Below, one piece after another: positions 1-9,934 of a DNA stretch of 64,000 nucleotides. Origin of the DNA: Cohnella zeiphila (lineage in GTDB: Bacteria > Bacillota > Bacilli > Paenibacillales > Paenibacillaceae); assembly GCF_014212055.1 (NCBI RefSeq), contig NZ_JACJVO010000022.1:1-64000 (forward strand). Reading direction: 5' to 3'. Made by a program: the position numbers and the translations under genes. Positions within the stretch are counted from its first letter, which is position 1, and each line of letters starts with the position of its first letter. The notes beneath the pieces were generated by a model, which was not told where the DNA came from, made no database searches, and worked only from the letters and a program-made list of their open reading frames with translations.

Positions 1-960
1 CTGCGGGCGCCGGCGGATGCCGCGGCGCGGGCCGCTTCGGCCGCCGCGCCGGAGACGGAGCCGGCCGCCGCCATGCCGAATAGCGGCCGGCTCCATGCGG
101 CGCCCGCCGGGGCGGGCGCCGGAGGCGAGCCGCCGCCTGCGGCGAGCGGCCGCGATGACGCCGCCGGGCCGATGGCCGGCGGCGCGGACGGCAGCGGCGC
201 GAGAGCGGCCGCGGTGGGAGGGAACGCGCAGCGGCCCGACGCGTCTTGGCTTGGCCGGATGCTGCAATGGCTGGGCGTCGAGCACGAACGGCAGGCGCTG
301 CAGCTGGCCGGAGACGGAGCCGATGGCGCAGCGCGTGCGGACGGCGGGGAGGCGGACGCTTCCCGGACCGCCGATACGCTCAAAAGCGCGCTGCTCGCCT
401 TGGCGGCATCCGACGATTTGCCTCCTGCCTTGCGGGAAGCGGCCCAGGGAATGGCTCATCAAATCACGGGGCAGCAGCTGCTGCTGGCGCCGGAGAGGCA
501 AAATACGGCGATGATGAGCCACATGACGCTGTTCGTGCCGCTCAAAGTGGCGGACGGGGATACGACGGCGACCATTCATGTGCAGACTCGCCGGGGCCGC
601 AAAGGAGAATGGGACAGCGGCAACTGCCGGCTGATGTTCGATTTGCGAATGAGCCATCTCGGCGACACGCTTGTCGACGTTCAAGTAGTTGACCATGCCG
701 TATCGCTTAAGCTGCTGAACGATCGTCCATGGGTGGCGGAACTCGTGGAATCGGCTCGCGGCGAAGCGGCGGCGGGCCTTCGCGCCGCGGGTTATCAGCT
801 TTTGTCTCTGCAGACGTCGCCGTTCCCCGTTCTGTCCGCTTCCAAGGAAGAAAAATCGGCGAATGCCGCACGGCAAGAAGGGAGCGCTGCCCAACTCGAA
901 CGCTTGGCGGCCGGCGCTTATGCCGCCAAGCCGTATAAAGGGGTGGACTACCTGGCATGA
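1..960 (+). CDS. FliK-like (YlqG family) protein, 5' end missing
   Basis: The frame is open from the first base of the window, so the start lies upstream. The visible part is an Ala/Gly/Pro-rich low-complexity stretch followed by an ordered C-terminal domain of about 150 residues (from about base 500, beginning LFVPLKVADG) that resembles the C-terminal domain of hook-length control protein FliK. The tail YKGVDYLA is typical of YlqG-type proteins. Its stop overlaps the next gene by 4 bases (ATGA), so the two are translationally coupled. In B. subtilis ylqG-ylqH occupy the same place before sucCD. FliK measures hook length and signals the export switch FlhB; what this second, distant copy does is not known. 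Family assignment is by pattern and gene order. Confidence 0.75.
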   Translation: MRAPADAAARAASAAAPETEPAAAMPNSGRLHAAPAGAGAGGEPPPAASGRDDAAGPMAGGADGSGARAAAVGGNAQRPDASWLGRMLQWLGVEHERQALQLAGDGADGAARADGGEADASRTADTLKSALLALAASDDLPPALREAAQGMAHQITGQQLLLAPERQNTAMMSHMTLFVPLKVADGDTTATIHVQTRRGRKGEWDSGNCRLMFDLRMSHLGDTLVDVQVVDHAVSLKLLNDRPWVAELVESARGEAAAGLRAAGYQLLSLQTSPFPVLSASKEEKSANAARQEGSAAQLERLAAGAYAAKPYKGVDYLA

Positions 961-1304
961 ATCCGCAATCGGAAGGAAGAAGCCGTTCGGACCGGGCCGA
1001 AGGAAGCGACAGTCCGCTGCGCCGAAAGGCGGTGGCGCTCAAGTACAGCCCGGAGACAAGCTCCGCTCCGGTCGTCGTTGCGAAAGGCCGGGGGCTGATT
1101 GCCGATGAGATCGTGAAGCGCGCGCAAGAGAACGGCGTGCCGATCCAGGAGGATGCTTCGCTAGTCGAAGTGCTGTCGAAGCTCGATTTGGAGCAGGAAA
1201 TTCCGCCGGAGCTGTACAGGCTCGTCGCGGAAGTGCTCAGCTTCGTATACAGGGCCGACCGAAGAGCCGGTTTGAAAAACGCCGGCAGCGCCCTGCTGCC
1301 CTAA
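957..1304 (+). CDS. Stand-alone FlhB C-terminal domain homologue (YlqH/FlhX type)
   Basis: A 115-residue protein without membrane segments that matches only the cytoplasmic C-terminal part of the flagellar export switch FlhB/EscU. The domain runs from about residue 25 (AVALKYSPE) to residue 108, with the conserved VAKGRG and the VAEVLSFVY end. It starts just after where the autocleavage loop would be, and the NPTH cleavage motif is absent, so it looks like an already released FlhB-CC fragment. FlhX proteins can in some bacteria replace the cleaved FlhB tail. Its start overlaps the FliK-like gene by 4 bases, so a FliK-like and an FlhB-tail-like protein are made together, outside the main flagellar operon. 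Role in this organism is inference. Confidence 0.85.
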   Translation: MNPQSEGRSRSDRAEGSDSPLRRKAVALKYSPETSSAPVVVAKGRGLIADEIVKRAQENGVPIQEDASLVEVLSKLDLEQEIPPELYRLVAEVLSFVYRADRRAGLKNAGSALLP

Positions 1305-1326
1305 GACGATGCGAGGAGAGATGGGG

Positions 1327-1725
1327 ATGGAACGGATGCCGCCGAGTCGCCGGCCGGCTCACCCTGACCGGCGCAGAGCAACCGGGAGAGCGGCGGAGGA
1401 GGCCGCAGCCCGCTATCTTGGCGAGAACGGATTTCGGATACTGGAACGGAACTGGCGGTGCCGAACGGGCGAGCTGGATTTGATTGCGCTGGACGGAGAG
1501 ACGCTGGTGTTCGTCGAAGTGCGCTCCCGGCGAGGTTCGGCCCGGTTCGGGACCGCCATCGAAGCGATTACGCCGCGCAAATGCGCCCAAGTGCGAAGCG
1601 TCGCGCATATTTATTTATCTACCAGAAATCAGCTGCTTCGGCAGGTGCGCTTTGACGTCGTCGCCGTCACGTTCGGCCCGTCTAGCGAAGTGGCAGAGCT
1701 GAAGCATATCCCCGGGGCTTTTTGA
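1327..1725 (+). CDS. yraN: YraN family (UPF0102) endonuclease-like protein
   Basis: A protein of 132 residues with the restriction-endonuclease-like fold signature of the YraN family: ERNWRCRTGELDLIA followed by LVFVEVRSR, which supply the expected metal-binding E, D and E-x-R residues. Function in the cell is poorly known; DNA processing or recombination has been suggested for relatives and it often sits near comM or rnhB, as here. Start choice: ATGs occur at 1309, 1321 and 1327; GAGGAG at 1313-1318 lies 8 bases before 1327, so that start is preferred. It ends just before a bidirectional terminator that separates it from the convergent coiled-coil gene. Confidence 0.85.
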   Translation: MERMPPSRRPAHPDRRRATGRAAEEAAARYLGENGFRILERNWRCRTGELDLIALDGETLVFVEVRSRRGSARFGTAIEAITPRKCAQVRSVAHIYLSTRNQLLRQVRFDVVAVTFGPSSEVAELKHIPGAF

Positions 1726-1749
1726 AAAAATAGAGTTCTCAGCCGAAAA

Positions 1750-1796
1750 AACTCCCGTTATCGCAGCCGAACTTCTTGGTCGGGATAACGGGAGTT
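1750..1796. terminator. Bidirectional hairpin between yraN and the convergent coiled-coil gene
   Basis: A perfect 13-bp inverted repeat (arms 1750-1762 and 1784-1796, sequence AACTCCCGTTATC and its complement) flanks a 21-base loop that can itself pair in part (CCGA/TCGG). It lies between two convergent genes, the place expected for a shared terminator. An A-run lies on its left side (T-run for the minus strand); the plus-strand T-run is weak. Confidence 0.65.
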
Positions 1797-1831
1797 CTCT
1801 ATGAATTGGGGTGAACGGGAGACGCACCCCG

Positions 1832-2287
1832 TCAGGGCGTCCGTCTTAACCTCTGCAATTGCGATTCGTGGTCGATCGATCTGGCGGAGAGCACGTCGAG
1901 AATGCGTTCCTGGCGCTCCTGTCCATCCGCGAGCCGTTTGAGAAGAGAATTCGTCTCCTCCCATTTGCGGTCGAATTCATCCGCGCGCGTCTCAAGCGCT
2001 CCCGTTCTCTGCTCAAGCTTATCGACTTTTTGCTCAAGCTTATCGACTTTCTGCTCAAGCTTATCGACTTTCTGCTCCAGTCTATCGACCCGCTGATCCA
2101 GCTTATCGACTTTCTGCTCCAGTCTGTCAACCCGCTGATCCAGCCGATCGACCTTCCGGTCCATGTCCGTCACTTTTTGATTGGTTGCCGCCATCATTTT
2201 TAAAAGTTGAGCAAGCAGTTCGCCGTGACGCGATTGCTCCGCTTGCATCGACTTTATGGACAGCGCGATTTCATCCATATCGGACAT
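1832..2287 (-). CDS. Small coiled-coil protein with heptad repeats, function unknown
   Basis: 151 residues, entirely helical in appearance, no membrane segment. The middle is a run of seven-residue units of the type KVDKLEQ or RVDRLEQ (about residues 44-92), encoded by seven 21-bp DNA repeats, giving an uninterrupted coiled coil; the tail continues with charged helical sequence. Start: the frame extends to a TTG at 2314, but ATG at 2287 is preceded by AGAGGTGG at a spacing of 8 and is chosen. It lies downstream of comM on the same strand, separated by a hairpin with a T-run, so it may have its own promoter. Similar short coiled-coil proteins are common in Paenibacillaceae without known function. 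No function is proposed. Confidence 0.7.
   Translation of the reverse strand: MSDMDEIALSIKSMQAEQSRHGELLAQLLKMMAATNQKVTDMDRKVDRLDQRVDRLEQKVDKLDQRVDRLEQKVDKLEQKVDKLEQKVDKLEQRTGALETRADEFDRKWEETNSLLKRLADGQERQERILDVLSARSIDHESQLQRLRRTP
2011..2157 (-). repeat. Seven tandem 21-bp repeats inside the coiled-coil gene
   Basis: Units begin at about 2011, 2032, 2053, 2074, 2095, 2116 and 2137. The first three are nearly identical (GCTCAAGCTTATCGACTTT plus two bases); the others alternate CTCCAG and ATCCAG versions. Each unit encodes one heptad, so copy-number change would keep the frame and alter coiled-coil length. Confidence 0.85.
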
Positions 2288-2385
2288 TCGGGAATCCACC
2301 TCTTTCGGCTCCAATTCTTCATCCGCACTTATCTTTCTACCAATCTACCTTACCACGACAACGAATCTAAAACTACGCCATATCC

Positions 2386-2406
2386 GAAAAATTGCGCGAT
2401 CGCGCA
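2386..2406 (-). terminator. Probable comM terminator
   Basis: Read on the minus strand just after the comM stop: a self-complementary 14-mer TGCGCGATCGCGCA (2393-2406), able to form a short GC stem with a GATC loop, followed by A and five T. The stem is short but the T-run fits an intrinsic terminator. Confidence 0.5.
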
Positions 2407-2411
2407 GAGAC

Positions 2412-3944
2412 TTACAAGGCCGGCTGCTTATCGAGACAGCGGTACTGGATCGCTTCGGCGACATGGACATCCGTCGCTTCGTCGCTTCCGTCCAGATCGG
2501 CGATGGTACGGGCCATTTTCAAGATGCGGTCGTGGGCCCGAAAGCTGAGGCCTAGCGTGGCGTAAGCCGCATGAAGCAGAGACTGCGCGCCGGGAGAGAG
2601 CGCTGCGTACTTGCCGAGCAGCCGGCCTTGAAGCTCGCTGTTCCAGCGAATGCCGGCATGCCGGTAACGGTGCCGCTGACGCTCGCAGGCGTCGGCGATC
2701 CGCGCCCTTCCTTCCGCCGACGTCATGCCGCCCGAAGCGGCGCCGGGAACCGTCTGCCGCGGCATCTCGACCTGAAGGTCGATCCGGTCGGCGAGCGGCC
2801 CCGACATCCGGGCGCGATAGCGGGCGACGGCCGCAGGCGAACAGGTGCAGGGGCGTTCGACCGTCTCCGCGCCCCAATACCCGCAGGGGCAAGGGTTCAT
2901 GGACGCCGCGAGCATGAAGCGGGCGGGGAAGCTGGTCACGCCCCGGGCGCGTCCGATCGTGACTTGCAGGTCCTCCATCGGCTGGCGCAGCGATTCGAGT
3001 ACGGACCGGGAAAACTCCGGCATCTCGTCAAGAAAAAGAACGCCGTGATGCGCCAGCGTCACTTCGCCGGGCTTCGGCACCGAGCCGCCGCCGATCAACC
3101 CGGCGGACGAAACCGTGTGGTGCGGCGCGCGGAACGGTCTCTCCCGGATCAGGCCGCTTCGGGCGTCCGTCAATTTGCCGCTCACGCTATAAATTTTCGT
3201 CACCTCTAGCGCTTCCTCGTCGTCAAGCGAAGGCAGCAAGGTAGGAAGGCGGCGGCATAGCATCGTTTTGCCCGTGCCGGGAGGCCCCACGAAAATCAAG
3301 TTGTGCATGCCGGCCGCCGCGATCAGCAGCGCCCGTTTCCCGTGCTGTTGACCGACGACGTCGGCCAAGTCGACTTCGCTACTCTTGCTTGCGGTGTCGG
3401 ATGGACGCAAGGAAACGGGCGCTTCGTCCGATTCCAAAGTTCCTCCGCCCGTTATCCATTCGGCCAGCGAACCGACGCTTCGCACCCAAATGCCTTCGAT
3501 CAGCGATGCCTCGGCGACACAGGCGCTCGGCACGAACACTTGCGGAAGCCCCGCGCGTCTCGCCATCTCGACCATGGGCAGCACGCCGGGCACGGCTTTG
3601 ACTTCCCCGTTGAGAGACAGCTCTCCGATCAGCAGCGAACCGGCCAAGCGGTCCGTCGGCATCTGGCCGCTGGCCCCCAGAATGCCGGCGGCGATCGCGA
3701 GATCGAACGCGCTGCCTTCCTTTCGCACGTCGGCCGGAGCCAGGTTGACCGTGATGCGGTCGAGCGGAAATTTCATTCCGCCGTTCTGGATCGCGGCCCT
3801 TACCCGTTCCACCGATTCCCGCACGGCGGGATCGGGCAGCCCGACAACGTTCACTTGAGGCAGTCCGGACGAGATATTGACTTCTACCTCGATCAGCCGG
3901 CCTTCGACGCCGACGACGCTGGCGCTGAGCATTTTGGCATACAT
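2412..3944 (-). CDS. comM: YifB/ComM family Mg-chelatase-like AAA+ ATPase
   Basis: 510 residues from ATG at 3944 (MYAKMLSASVVGVEG, the usual family start); the open frame continues upstream but that sequence is not conserved and holds a promoter. Domain order: N-terminal ChlI-like/Lon-protease-S16-like fold, central AAA+ module with Walker A GPPGTGKT, the RAPHHT and HHGVLFLDE (Walker B) signatures, a Cys-rich NPCPCGYWG segment, and a C-terminal Mg-chelatase subunit domain. ComM is a hexameric helicase that promotes branch migration when incoming single-stranded DNA is integrated during natural transformation in Gram-negative bacteria. Finding dprA 2.6 kb away fits a DNA-uptake role, but in Bacillales the role is untested to my knowledge. 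GGAGGAGGG lies 13 bases before the start. Confidence 0.9.
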   Translation of the reverse strand: MYAKMLSASVVGVEGRLIEVEVNISSGLPQVNVVGLPDPAVRESVERVRAAIQNGGMKFPLDRITVNLAPADVRKEGSAFDLAIAAGILGASGQMPTDRLAGSLLIGELSLNGEVKAVPGVLPMVEMARRAGLPQVFVPSACVAEASLIEGIWVRSVGSLAEWITGGGTLESDEAPVSLRPSDTASKSSEVDLADVVGQQHGKRALLIAAAGMHNLIFVGPPGTGKTMLCRRLPTLLPSLDDEEALEVTKIYSVSGKLTDARSGLIRERPFRAPHHTVSSAGLIGGGSVPKPGEVTLAHHGVLFLDEMPEFSRSVLESLRQPMEDLQVTIGRARGVTSFPARFMLAASMNPCPCGYWGAETVERPCTCSPAAVARYRARMSGPLADRIDLQVEMPRQTVPGAASGGMTSAEGRARIADACERQRHRYRHAGIRWNSELQGRLLGKYAALSPGAQSLLHAAYATLGLSFRAHDRILKMARTIADLDGSDEATDVHVAEAIQYRCLDKQPAL

Positions 3945-4020
3945 ATAGACAAAAACACCCTCCTCCACAACGTGTCCGTTGGCGAAGAAAGGTGCTTCCT
4001 TTTCGCGCTTATTGTCTCTA

Positions 4021-4049
4021 AGTCTACCGCCTCCCGAGAAGACTGTCAA
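4021..4049 (-). promoter_or_regulatory. Sigma-A promoter for comM
   Basis: On the minus strand TTGACA (4049-4044), a 17-base spacer and TAGACT (4026-4021). The -35 is perfect and the -10 has four of six consensus bases. Transcription would begin about 70 bases before the chosen comM start. Confidence 0.7.
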
Positions 4050-4201
4050 TGTGCGGCCAATCTGGCGCAAGGCGCATGCAAGCATGCCGGAAAGGGAACG
4101 ATAAGAGGAATTCGGCGCTTTTCGTTCGCGCGGCGAGATTAAATCATTGCCAATTGGGACTGAAAAATTGATGAAAAACTCAGCAAAGCTCACAAAAAAG
4201 G

Positions 4202-4210
4202 TGTTACAAT
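4202..4210 (+). promoter_or_regulatory. Extended -10 promoter element upstream of sucC
   Basis: TG-T-TACAAT: an extended -10 (TGn) with five of six -10 bases, 72 bases before the sucC start. No good -35 is seen at 17 bases, which an extended -10 can tolerate. Confidence 0.45.
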
Positions 4211-4282
4211 AGGAAAGGTTTAGACAGGCACATCGGCCTCGATGTGTCTTCAGAAGCGTGCAAAACGGGAGGATGCTAGGCC

Positions 4283-5443
4283 ATGAATATTCATGAGTAT
4301 CAAGGCAAGGCAGTCTTGAGACAGTATGGCGTTACCGTTCCGAACGGAAAAGTCGCCTTTACCGTCGACGAAGCCGTCAAAGCGGCCGAAGAGCTCGGCA
4401 CGCCCGTCGTCGTCGTCAAAGCGCAGATCCATGCGGGCGGACGCGGCAAGGCAGGCGGCGTCAAGGTCGCCAAAGGGCTGGCCGAAGTGAAGCAGTATGC
4501 CGAACAGATTCTCGGCAAAGTGCTCGTCACTCACCAGACCGGTCCGGAGGGCAAGGAAGTCAAACGCCTCCTGATCGAAGAAGGCTGCGACATTAAGAAG
4601 GAATATTATATCGGCCTCGTCGTCGACCGCGGCACCGGCCGCGTCGTGCTGATGGGCTCCGAAGAAGGCGGCACGGAGATCGAAGAGGTAGCCGCGCATT
4701 CCCCGGAGAAAATCATTAAAGAAGTCATCGATCCCGCAGTCGGCCTGCAGACGTTCCAAGCGCGCCGTCTCGCTTACGCGATCAACATTCCGAACGAGTT
4801 GATCAACAAAGCGATCAAGTTCATGCTGTCGCTTTATGCGGCGTTTGTGGACAAGGATTGCTCGATCGCCGAGATCAATCCGCTCGTCGTTACCGGCAGC
4901 GGCGACATCATTGCGCTCGACGCCAAGCTGAACTTCGATTCCAACGCGCTGTTCCGGCATAAGGACATCGTCGAGCTGCGCGACCTGGACGAAGAAGACG
5001 AGAAGGAAATTCAAGCTTCCAAGTTCGATCTGTCCTACATCGCGCTCGACGGCAACATCGGCTGTATGGTCAACGGCGCGGGCCTCGCAATGGCGACGAT
5101 GGACATTATCAAATATTACGGCGGCGAACCGGCGAACTTCCTGGACGTCGGCGGCGGCGCAACCAAAGAGAAAGTCACCGAAGCGTTCAAAATCATCCTG
5201 AGCGACGCGAACGTCAAGGGCATTTTCGTCAACATTTTCGGCGGCATCATGAAGTGCGACATCATCGCCGAAGGCGTCGTGGCGGCTGCCCGCGAGCTCG
5301 GCCTCGACAAGCCGCTCGTCGTTCGTCTGGAAGGCACGAACGTCCAGCTCGGCAAAGAAATTTTGAACGGATCCGGCCTCAATATCGTGGCCGCCGATTC
5401 GATGTCCGACGGCGCGCAAAAAATCGTGTCGCTTGTGAAATGA
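4283..5443 (+). CDS. sucC: Succinate-CoA ligase (ADP-forming), beta subunit
   Basis: 386 residues, the usual length. N-terminal ATP-grasp domain ([27 protein letters not shown] near residue 50 binds nucleotide) and a C-terminal CoA-ligase flavodoxin-like domain with the GGGATKEKV and [10 protein letters not shown] motifs. With SucD it converts succinyl-CoA, ADP and phosphate to succinate, CoA and ATP in the TCA cycle, in the cytoplasm. GGGAGG lies 10 bases upstream of the ATG. sucD follows after 31 bases; the pair has its own promoter and terminator and forms a bicistronic unit. Confidence 0.97.
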   Translation: MNIHEYQGKAVLRQYGVTVPNGKVAFTVDEAVKAAEELGTPVVVVKAQIHAGGRGKAGGVKVAKGLAEVKQYAEQILGKVLVTHQTGPEGKEVKRLLIEEGCDIKKEYYIGLVVDRGTGRVVLMGSEEGGTEIEEVAAHSPEKIIKEVIDPAVGLQTFQARRLAYAINIPNELINKAIKFMLSLYAAFVDKDCSIAEINPLVVTGSGDIIALDAKLNFDSNALFRHKDIVELRDLDEEDEKEIQASKFDLSYIALDGNIGCMVNGAGLAMATMDIIKYYGGEPANFLDVGGGATKEKVTEAFKIILSDANVKGIFVNIFGGIMKCDIIAEGVVAAARELGLDKPLVVRLEGTNVQLGKEILNGSGLNIVAADSMSDGAQKIVSLVK

Positions 5444-5474
5444 CAAGGGAGAACCAACCGGGGAGTGTGAAGTC

Positions 5475-6401
<927 letters not shown>

Positions 6402-6443
6402 CGCCCAAGCGCATCTTTTAATAGAAGCGAGACGGATAGGCAG

Positions 6444-6490
6444 GCAGCCTTCCGCCCCCCTGACGGGGGCGTGGAGGGCTGTCTTTTTTT
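6444..6490 (+). terminator. Intrinsic terminator after sucD
   Basis: A long GC-rich hairpin centred on CTGA at 6460-6463, core arms CGCCCCC / GGGGGCG extended outward by AGCC / GGGCT with small bulges, directly followed by eight T. Confidence 0.9.
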
Positions 6491-6549
6491 TGTTTGGCCG
6501 GGCCACTGAATGGGCCGATCGATCATTTTGGCGAAGGAGAGAGGGAAGC

Positions 6550-7686
6550 ATGGCGCAGGAATGGAGCTTGGACGAAGTGTTGATCGGCCTGCACGAGGCG
6601 GAAGGCGTCGGCTGGAAGACGATCAAGCGCATTATGGCGGGCGGAGGTTTGGCCGAGGCGCTGGACCGTCGCGAAAGGGATTGGCGCGAATTCGGCTTGA
6701 ACGTGCGGCAGCGGGAAAATCTCGTTCGACGGCTGCGCCCGGAATCGATGGAAGCGGCATGGCGAAAGCGATCGAGGGCCGGCGTATTTGCGGTGACGAG
6801 ACGGGATCCGCGCTATCCGTTTTTGCTGAAGCAAAGTCCGGATCAGCCGCCTTGGGTGCTCTACTGCATCGGCCGCCCGGAGCTGCTGACGGACCGCCCG
6901 GCCGTGGCGTTCGTCGGCACGCGACTCGCCACCGCTTACGGTCTCCGCGTCGCGGAGGACTTGGCCGCCGCGTGCGCGGAACGAGGCCTGGCCGTCGTCA
7001 GCGGCATGGCCAAAGGCATCGACGGCGCCGCGCACCGGGGTGCCGTCAACCGGGCGGGCGGCACGATCGCGGTGCTGGCCTCGCCGGCCGACGCGCCGTA
7101 TCCGGCGGAGAACCGCGCCTTGTACCGCAAGATCTCGGAGACGGGGCTCATCGTCTCCGAGATGCCGCTCGGCACGCAGCTGGCCCGCGGACACTTCGTG
7201 CTTCGCAACCGGATTATCGCCGGCCTGTCGCTCGGCACGGTCGTCGTCGAGGCCGGAGACAGCAGCGGCGCTTTGATTACGGCGAAATGTACGATCGACG
7301 CGAATCGAGAGTTGTTCGTCGTTCCGGGACCGATTACTTCGCCCCGAAGCTCCGGCGCGCTCGATTTGCTGCGGCAAGGGGCCAAGGCGGTGATGCGCAT
7401 CGACGATATATTGCTGGAATTCCAGCATGTTCTGCCTCCCGAAATTTTGCGCGAAGGCAGCCGAGAGGCGCCTCCGGGGCGCCTGAGAAAACCGGATCCC
7501 GCCGGTGCGAACCTGACGCCGGACGAGGCCCGGCTGTACGATTTGCTGCTGGAACGTCCCTTATCGATCGACGAATTATCCGCCCGAAGCGGCCTGACGT
7601 TTGGACTTTTGCACTCGGTTCTGCTATCTTTACAAATAAAGCGACGAATTCACCAGCAACCGGGTTCTGTATATACTGTCCTTTGA
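6550..7686 (+). CDS. dprA: DNA-processing protein DprA (Smf)
   Basis: 378 residues from the ATG at 6550, preceded by GAAGGAGAGAGGG. N-terminal helix-hairpin-helix-like region ([12 protein letters not shown]), central Rossmann-like DprA domain with [21 protein letters not shown], the NR motif in [12 protein letters not shown] and [14 protein letters not shown], and a C-terminal winged-helix domain (from about residue 320). DprA binds incoming single-stranded DNA and loads RecA during natural transformation. Together with comM it suggests at least part of a competence pathway here. The frame can be read upstream into sucD but that is not real coding sequence because a terminator intervenes. Confidence 0.95.
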   Translation: MAQEWSLDEVLIGLHEAEGVGWKTIKRIMAGGGLAEALDRRERDWREFGLNVRQRENLVRRLRPESMEAAWRKRSRAGVFAVTRRDPRYPFLLKQSPDQPPWVLYCIGRPELLTDRPAVAFVGTRLATAYGLRVAEDLAAACAERGLAVVSGMAKGIDGAAHRGAVNRAGGTIAVLASPADAPYPAENRALYRKISETGLIVSEMPLGTQLARGHFVLRNRIIAGLSLGTVVVEAGDSSGALITAKCTIDANRELFVVPGPITSPRSSGALDLLRQGAKAVMRIDDILLEFQHVLPPEILREGSREAPPGRLRKPDPAGANLTPDEARLYDLLLERPLSIDELSARSGLTFGLLHSVLLSLQIKRRIHQQPGSVYTVL

Positions 7687-7753
7687 TCGGCCGTCGGCGC
7701 TCCGGCGGCCGCGGATCCGAGGACCCGTCGACCGTTGGAGAGGAGGAATGGAT

Positions 7754-9850
7754 GTGGCGGACTCGCTCGTCATCGTAGAATCACCGGCCAAAGCCAAGAC
7801 GATCGGCAAGTATTTGGGAAGCAAATTTATCGTCAAAGCGTCCATGGGCCACATTCGGGATTTGCCCAAGAGCCAGATCGGCGTCGAAATCCAGAACGAT
7901 TTCGAACCCAAATACATCACGATTCGCGGAAAAGGCAACGTCCTGAAGGATTTGAAGGACGCCAGCAAGAAGGTCAAAAAAGTTTATCTCGCGGCCGACC
8001 CCGATCGCGAGGGAGAAGCGATCGCCTGGCATTTGGCTCACTATCTGGATTTGGACCAGCAGGACGCCTGCCGCGTCGTGTTCAACGAAATCACGAAGCA
8101 GGCGGTCAAGGACGCTTTCAAGACGCCCCGTCCGATCAATATGGACCTCGTGAACGCCCAGCAGGCCCGCCGCGTGCTCGATCGGCTGGTCGGGTACAAG
8201 ATCAGCCCCCTGCTGTGGAAGAAGGTCAAGAAGGGCCTTAGCGCCGGCCGCGTGCAATCGGTCGCCGTCAAGCTGATCATCGACCGCGAGAACGAGATCA
8301 AGGCGTTCGTGCCGGAAGAGTACTGGAGCATCACCGCCCATCTGAAAAAGGGAGGCTCCTCGTTCGAAGCGAAGTTCTATTCGTTCCGCGGCGAGAAGAA
8401 GGAGCTTCACAGCGAAGCGGACGTCAAGGAAGTGCTGGACGGTCTGGGGGAGAGCCCGTTCGCCGTCGGCGAAGTAAAGGAGAAGGAGCGGCAGCGCAAT
8501 CCGTCCCCTCCGTTCATCACAAGCTCCCTGCAGCAGGAAGCGGCCCGCAAGCTCGGCTTCCGCGCCGCCAAGACGATGCAGGTCGCCCAGCAGCTTTACG
8601 AAGGCGTCGACCTCGGCAAGGAAGGAACCGTCGGTCTCATCACCTACATGAGAACCGACTCGACCCGCATCTCGCCCGTCGCCCAGGAGGAAGCCAAAGA
8701 ATTCATCGTCGGGAAGTACGGCGAAAAGTTCTATCCCGAGACGCCCCGGGTTTATCTCAAGAAGAACGCGAACGCCCAGGACGCGCACGAAGGGATCCGT
8801 CCGACGTCGGTCATGCGGGAGCCGGATGAGCTGAAGCCGTTCCTGTCGCGGGACCAGCATCGTCTCTACAAGCTCGTGTGGGAACGTTTCGTCTCTAGTC
8901 AGATGGCGTCTGCCATTTTGGACACGATGACGGTCGATCTCCACAGAGGCGAAGCCATTTTCCGGGCGAACGGCTCCAAGCTGAAGTTCGCCGGGTTCAT
9001 GAAAGTGTACGTCGAGAGCAACGACGACGGGACGACCGAGGAGGACCGGCTGCTGCCGCCGCTCGCGACGGGCGACAAGCTGACGGCCGACTCGATCGAG
9101 CCGAGCCAGCATTTCACGCAGCCGCCGCCGCGCTACACGGAAGCCCGGCTCGTCCGGACGCTGGAGGAGCTCGGCATCGGCCGGCCCAGCACGTACGCGC
9201 CGACGCTGGAGACGATCCAGAAGCGGAATTACGTGGCGATCGAAGAGAAGAAGTTTTTCCCGACCGAGCTCGGCGAGCTGATTATTCAGCTGATGGAAGA
9301 GTTTTTCCCGGAAATCTTGAACGCCGAATTCACCGCTCACATGGAAGACGATCTCGACCATGTGGAAGAAGGCAAGGAGAACTGGGTCGACGTTATCGGC
9401 GAGTTTTACAAGTCGTTCGAGAAGCGGCTTGAAGTCGCCGAAGAAGAAATGAAGGAGATCGAGATCAAAGACGAGCCGTCCGACGAAATCTGCGACAAAT
9501 GCGGCCGTCCGATGGTCTACAAGATGGGACGCTTCGGCAAGTTCCTTGCCTGCTCGGGCTTTCCCGAGTGCCGGAACACGAAGCCGATCGTCAAGGCGAC
9601 CGGCGTGTTGTGCCCGAAATGCAAGGAGGGGCACATCGTCGAGCGCCGGAGCAAGAAGGGACGCATGTTCTTCGGCTGCGACCGATATCCGGAGTGCGAC
9701 TTCGTATCCTGGGATAAGCCGGTCGCCAAGCCGTGCCCGGAATGCGGCGGGCTGATGGTGGAGAAGCGAGCTCGAGGCTCCGTCCAATGGAATTGCACCC
9801 AATGCTCGCACAGCGAAGAGGCGGCCGAGCAGGAAGAGGCGGCGGAATAA
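7754..9850 (+). CDS. topA: DNA topoisomerase I (type IA)
   Basis: 698 residues. Toprim domain at the N terminus ([11 protein letters not shown]; acidic triad in ADPDREGE at 82-88), the catalytic tyrosine Tyr298 in [10 protein letters not shown], and three C-terminal zinc ribbons (CDKCGRP..., CPKCKEG..., CPECGGL...) with four cysteines each. It relaxes negative supercoils by passing single strands. Start choice: an ATG at 7748 is only 1 base after AGGAGG (7741-7746), whereas GTG at 7754 is 7 bases after it and gives [13 protein letters not shown], which aligns with the B. subtilis start [16 protein letters not shown] is preferred. Confidence 0.96.
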   Translation: MADSLVIVESPAKAKTIGKYLGSKFIVKASMGHIRDLPKSQIGVEIQNDFEPKYITIRGKGNVLKDLKDASKKVKKVYLAADPDREGEAIAWHLAHYLDLDQQDACRVVFNEITKQAVKDAFKTPRPINMDLVNAQQARRVLDRLVGYKISPLLWKKVKKGLSAGRVQSVAVKLIIDRENEIKAFVPEEYWSITAHLKKGGSSFEAKFYSFRGEKKELHSEADVKEVLDGLGESPFAVGEVKEKERQRNPSPPFITSSLQQEAARKLGFRAAKTMQVAQQLYEGVDLGKEGTVGLITYMRTDSTRISPVAQEEAKEFIVGKYGEKFYPETPRVYLKKNANAQDAHEGIRPTSVMREPDELKPFLSRDQHRLYKLVWERFVSSQMASAILDTMTVDLHRGEAIFRANGSKLKFAGFMKVYVESNDDGTTEEDRLLPPLATGDKLTADSIEPSQHFTQPPPRYTEARLVRTLEELGIGRPSTYAPTLETIQKRNYVAIEEKKFFPTELGELIIQLMEEFFPEILNAEFTAHMEDDLDHVEEGKENWVDVIGEFYKSFEKRLEVAEEEMKEIEIKDEPSDEICDKCGRPMVYKMGRFGKFLACSGFPECRNTKPIVKATGVLCPKCKEGHIVERRSKKGRMFFGCDRYPECDFVSWDKPVAKPCPECGGLMVEKRARGSVQWNCTQCSHSEEAAEQEEAAE

Positions 9851-9934
9851 CGCTTCGGCGGAATCCTCGCGCCGGGGAGAACCCGATTCCTTCCTGCCGA
9901 TATCGAATGAGAGACAGAGGGGGATTTTGAACCC

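Larger units (their letters stand above)
3945..4282. other. Divergent intergenic region between comM and sucC (338 bp)
   Basis: No convincing gene. It holds a good minus-strand promoter for comM (4021-4049), an extended -10 element for sucC (4202-4210) and a hairpin in the sucC leader (arms 4229-4235 and 4240-4246). The part between about 4050 and 4200 shows nothing I recognise. Confidence 0.6.

Noticed and set aside
2011-2157. CRISPR-like array
   Set aside because: Units are 21 bp with no spacers and form coding heptads.
3945-4193. N-terminal extension of comM (83 codons)
   Set aside because: The conserved family start is at 3944, and the extension contains a good promoter for the gene.
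6510-7778. A 422-codon plus-strand frame overlapping dprA
   Set aside because: Frame-shifted shadow of dprA; Arg/Gly-rich, no domain.
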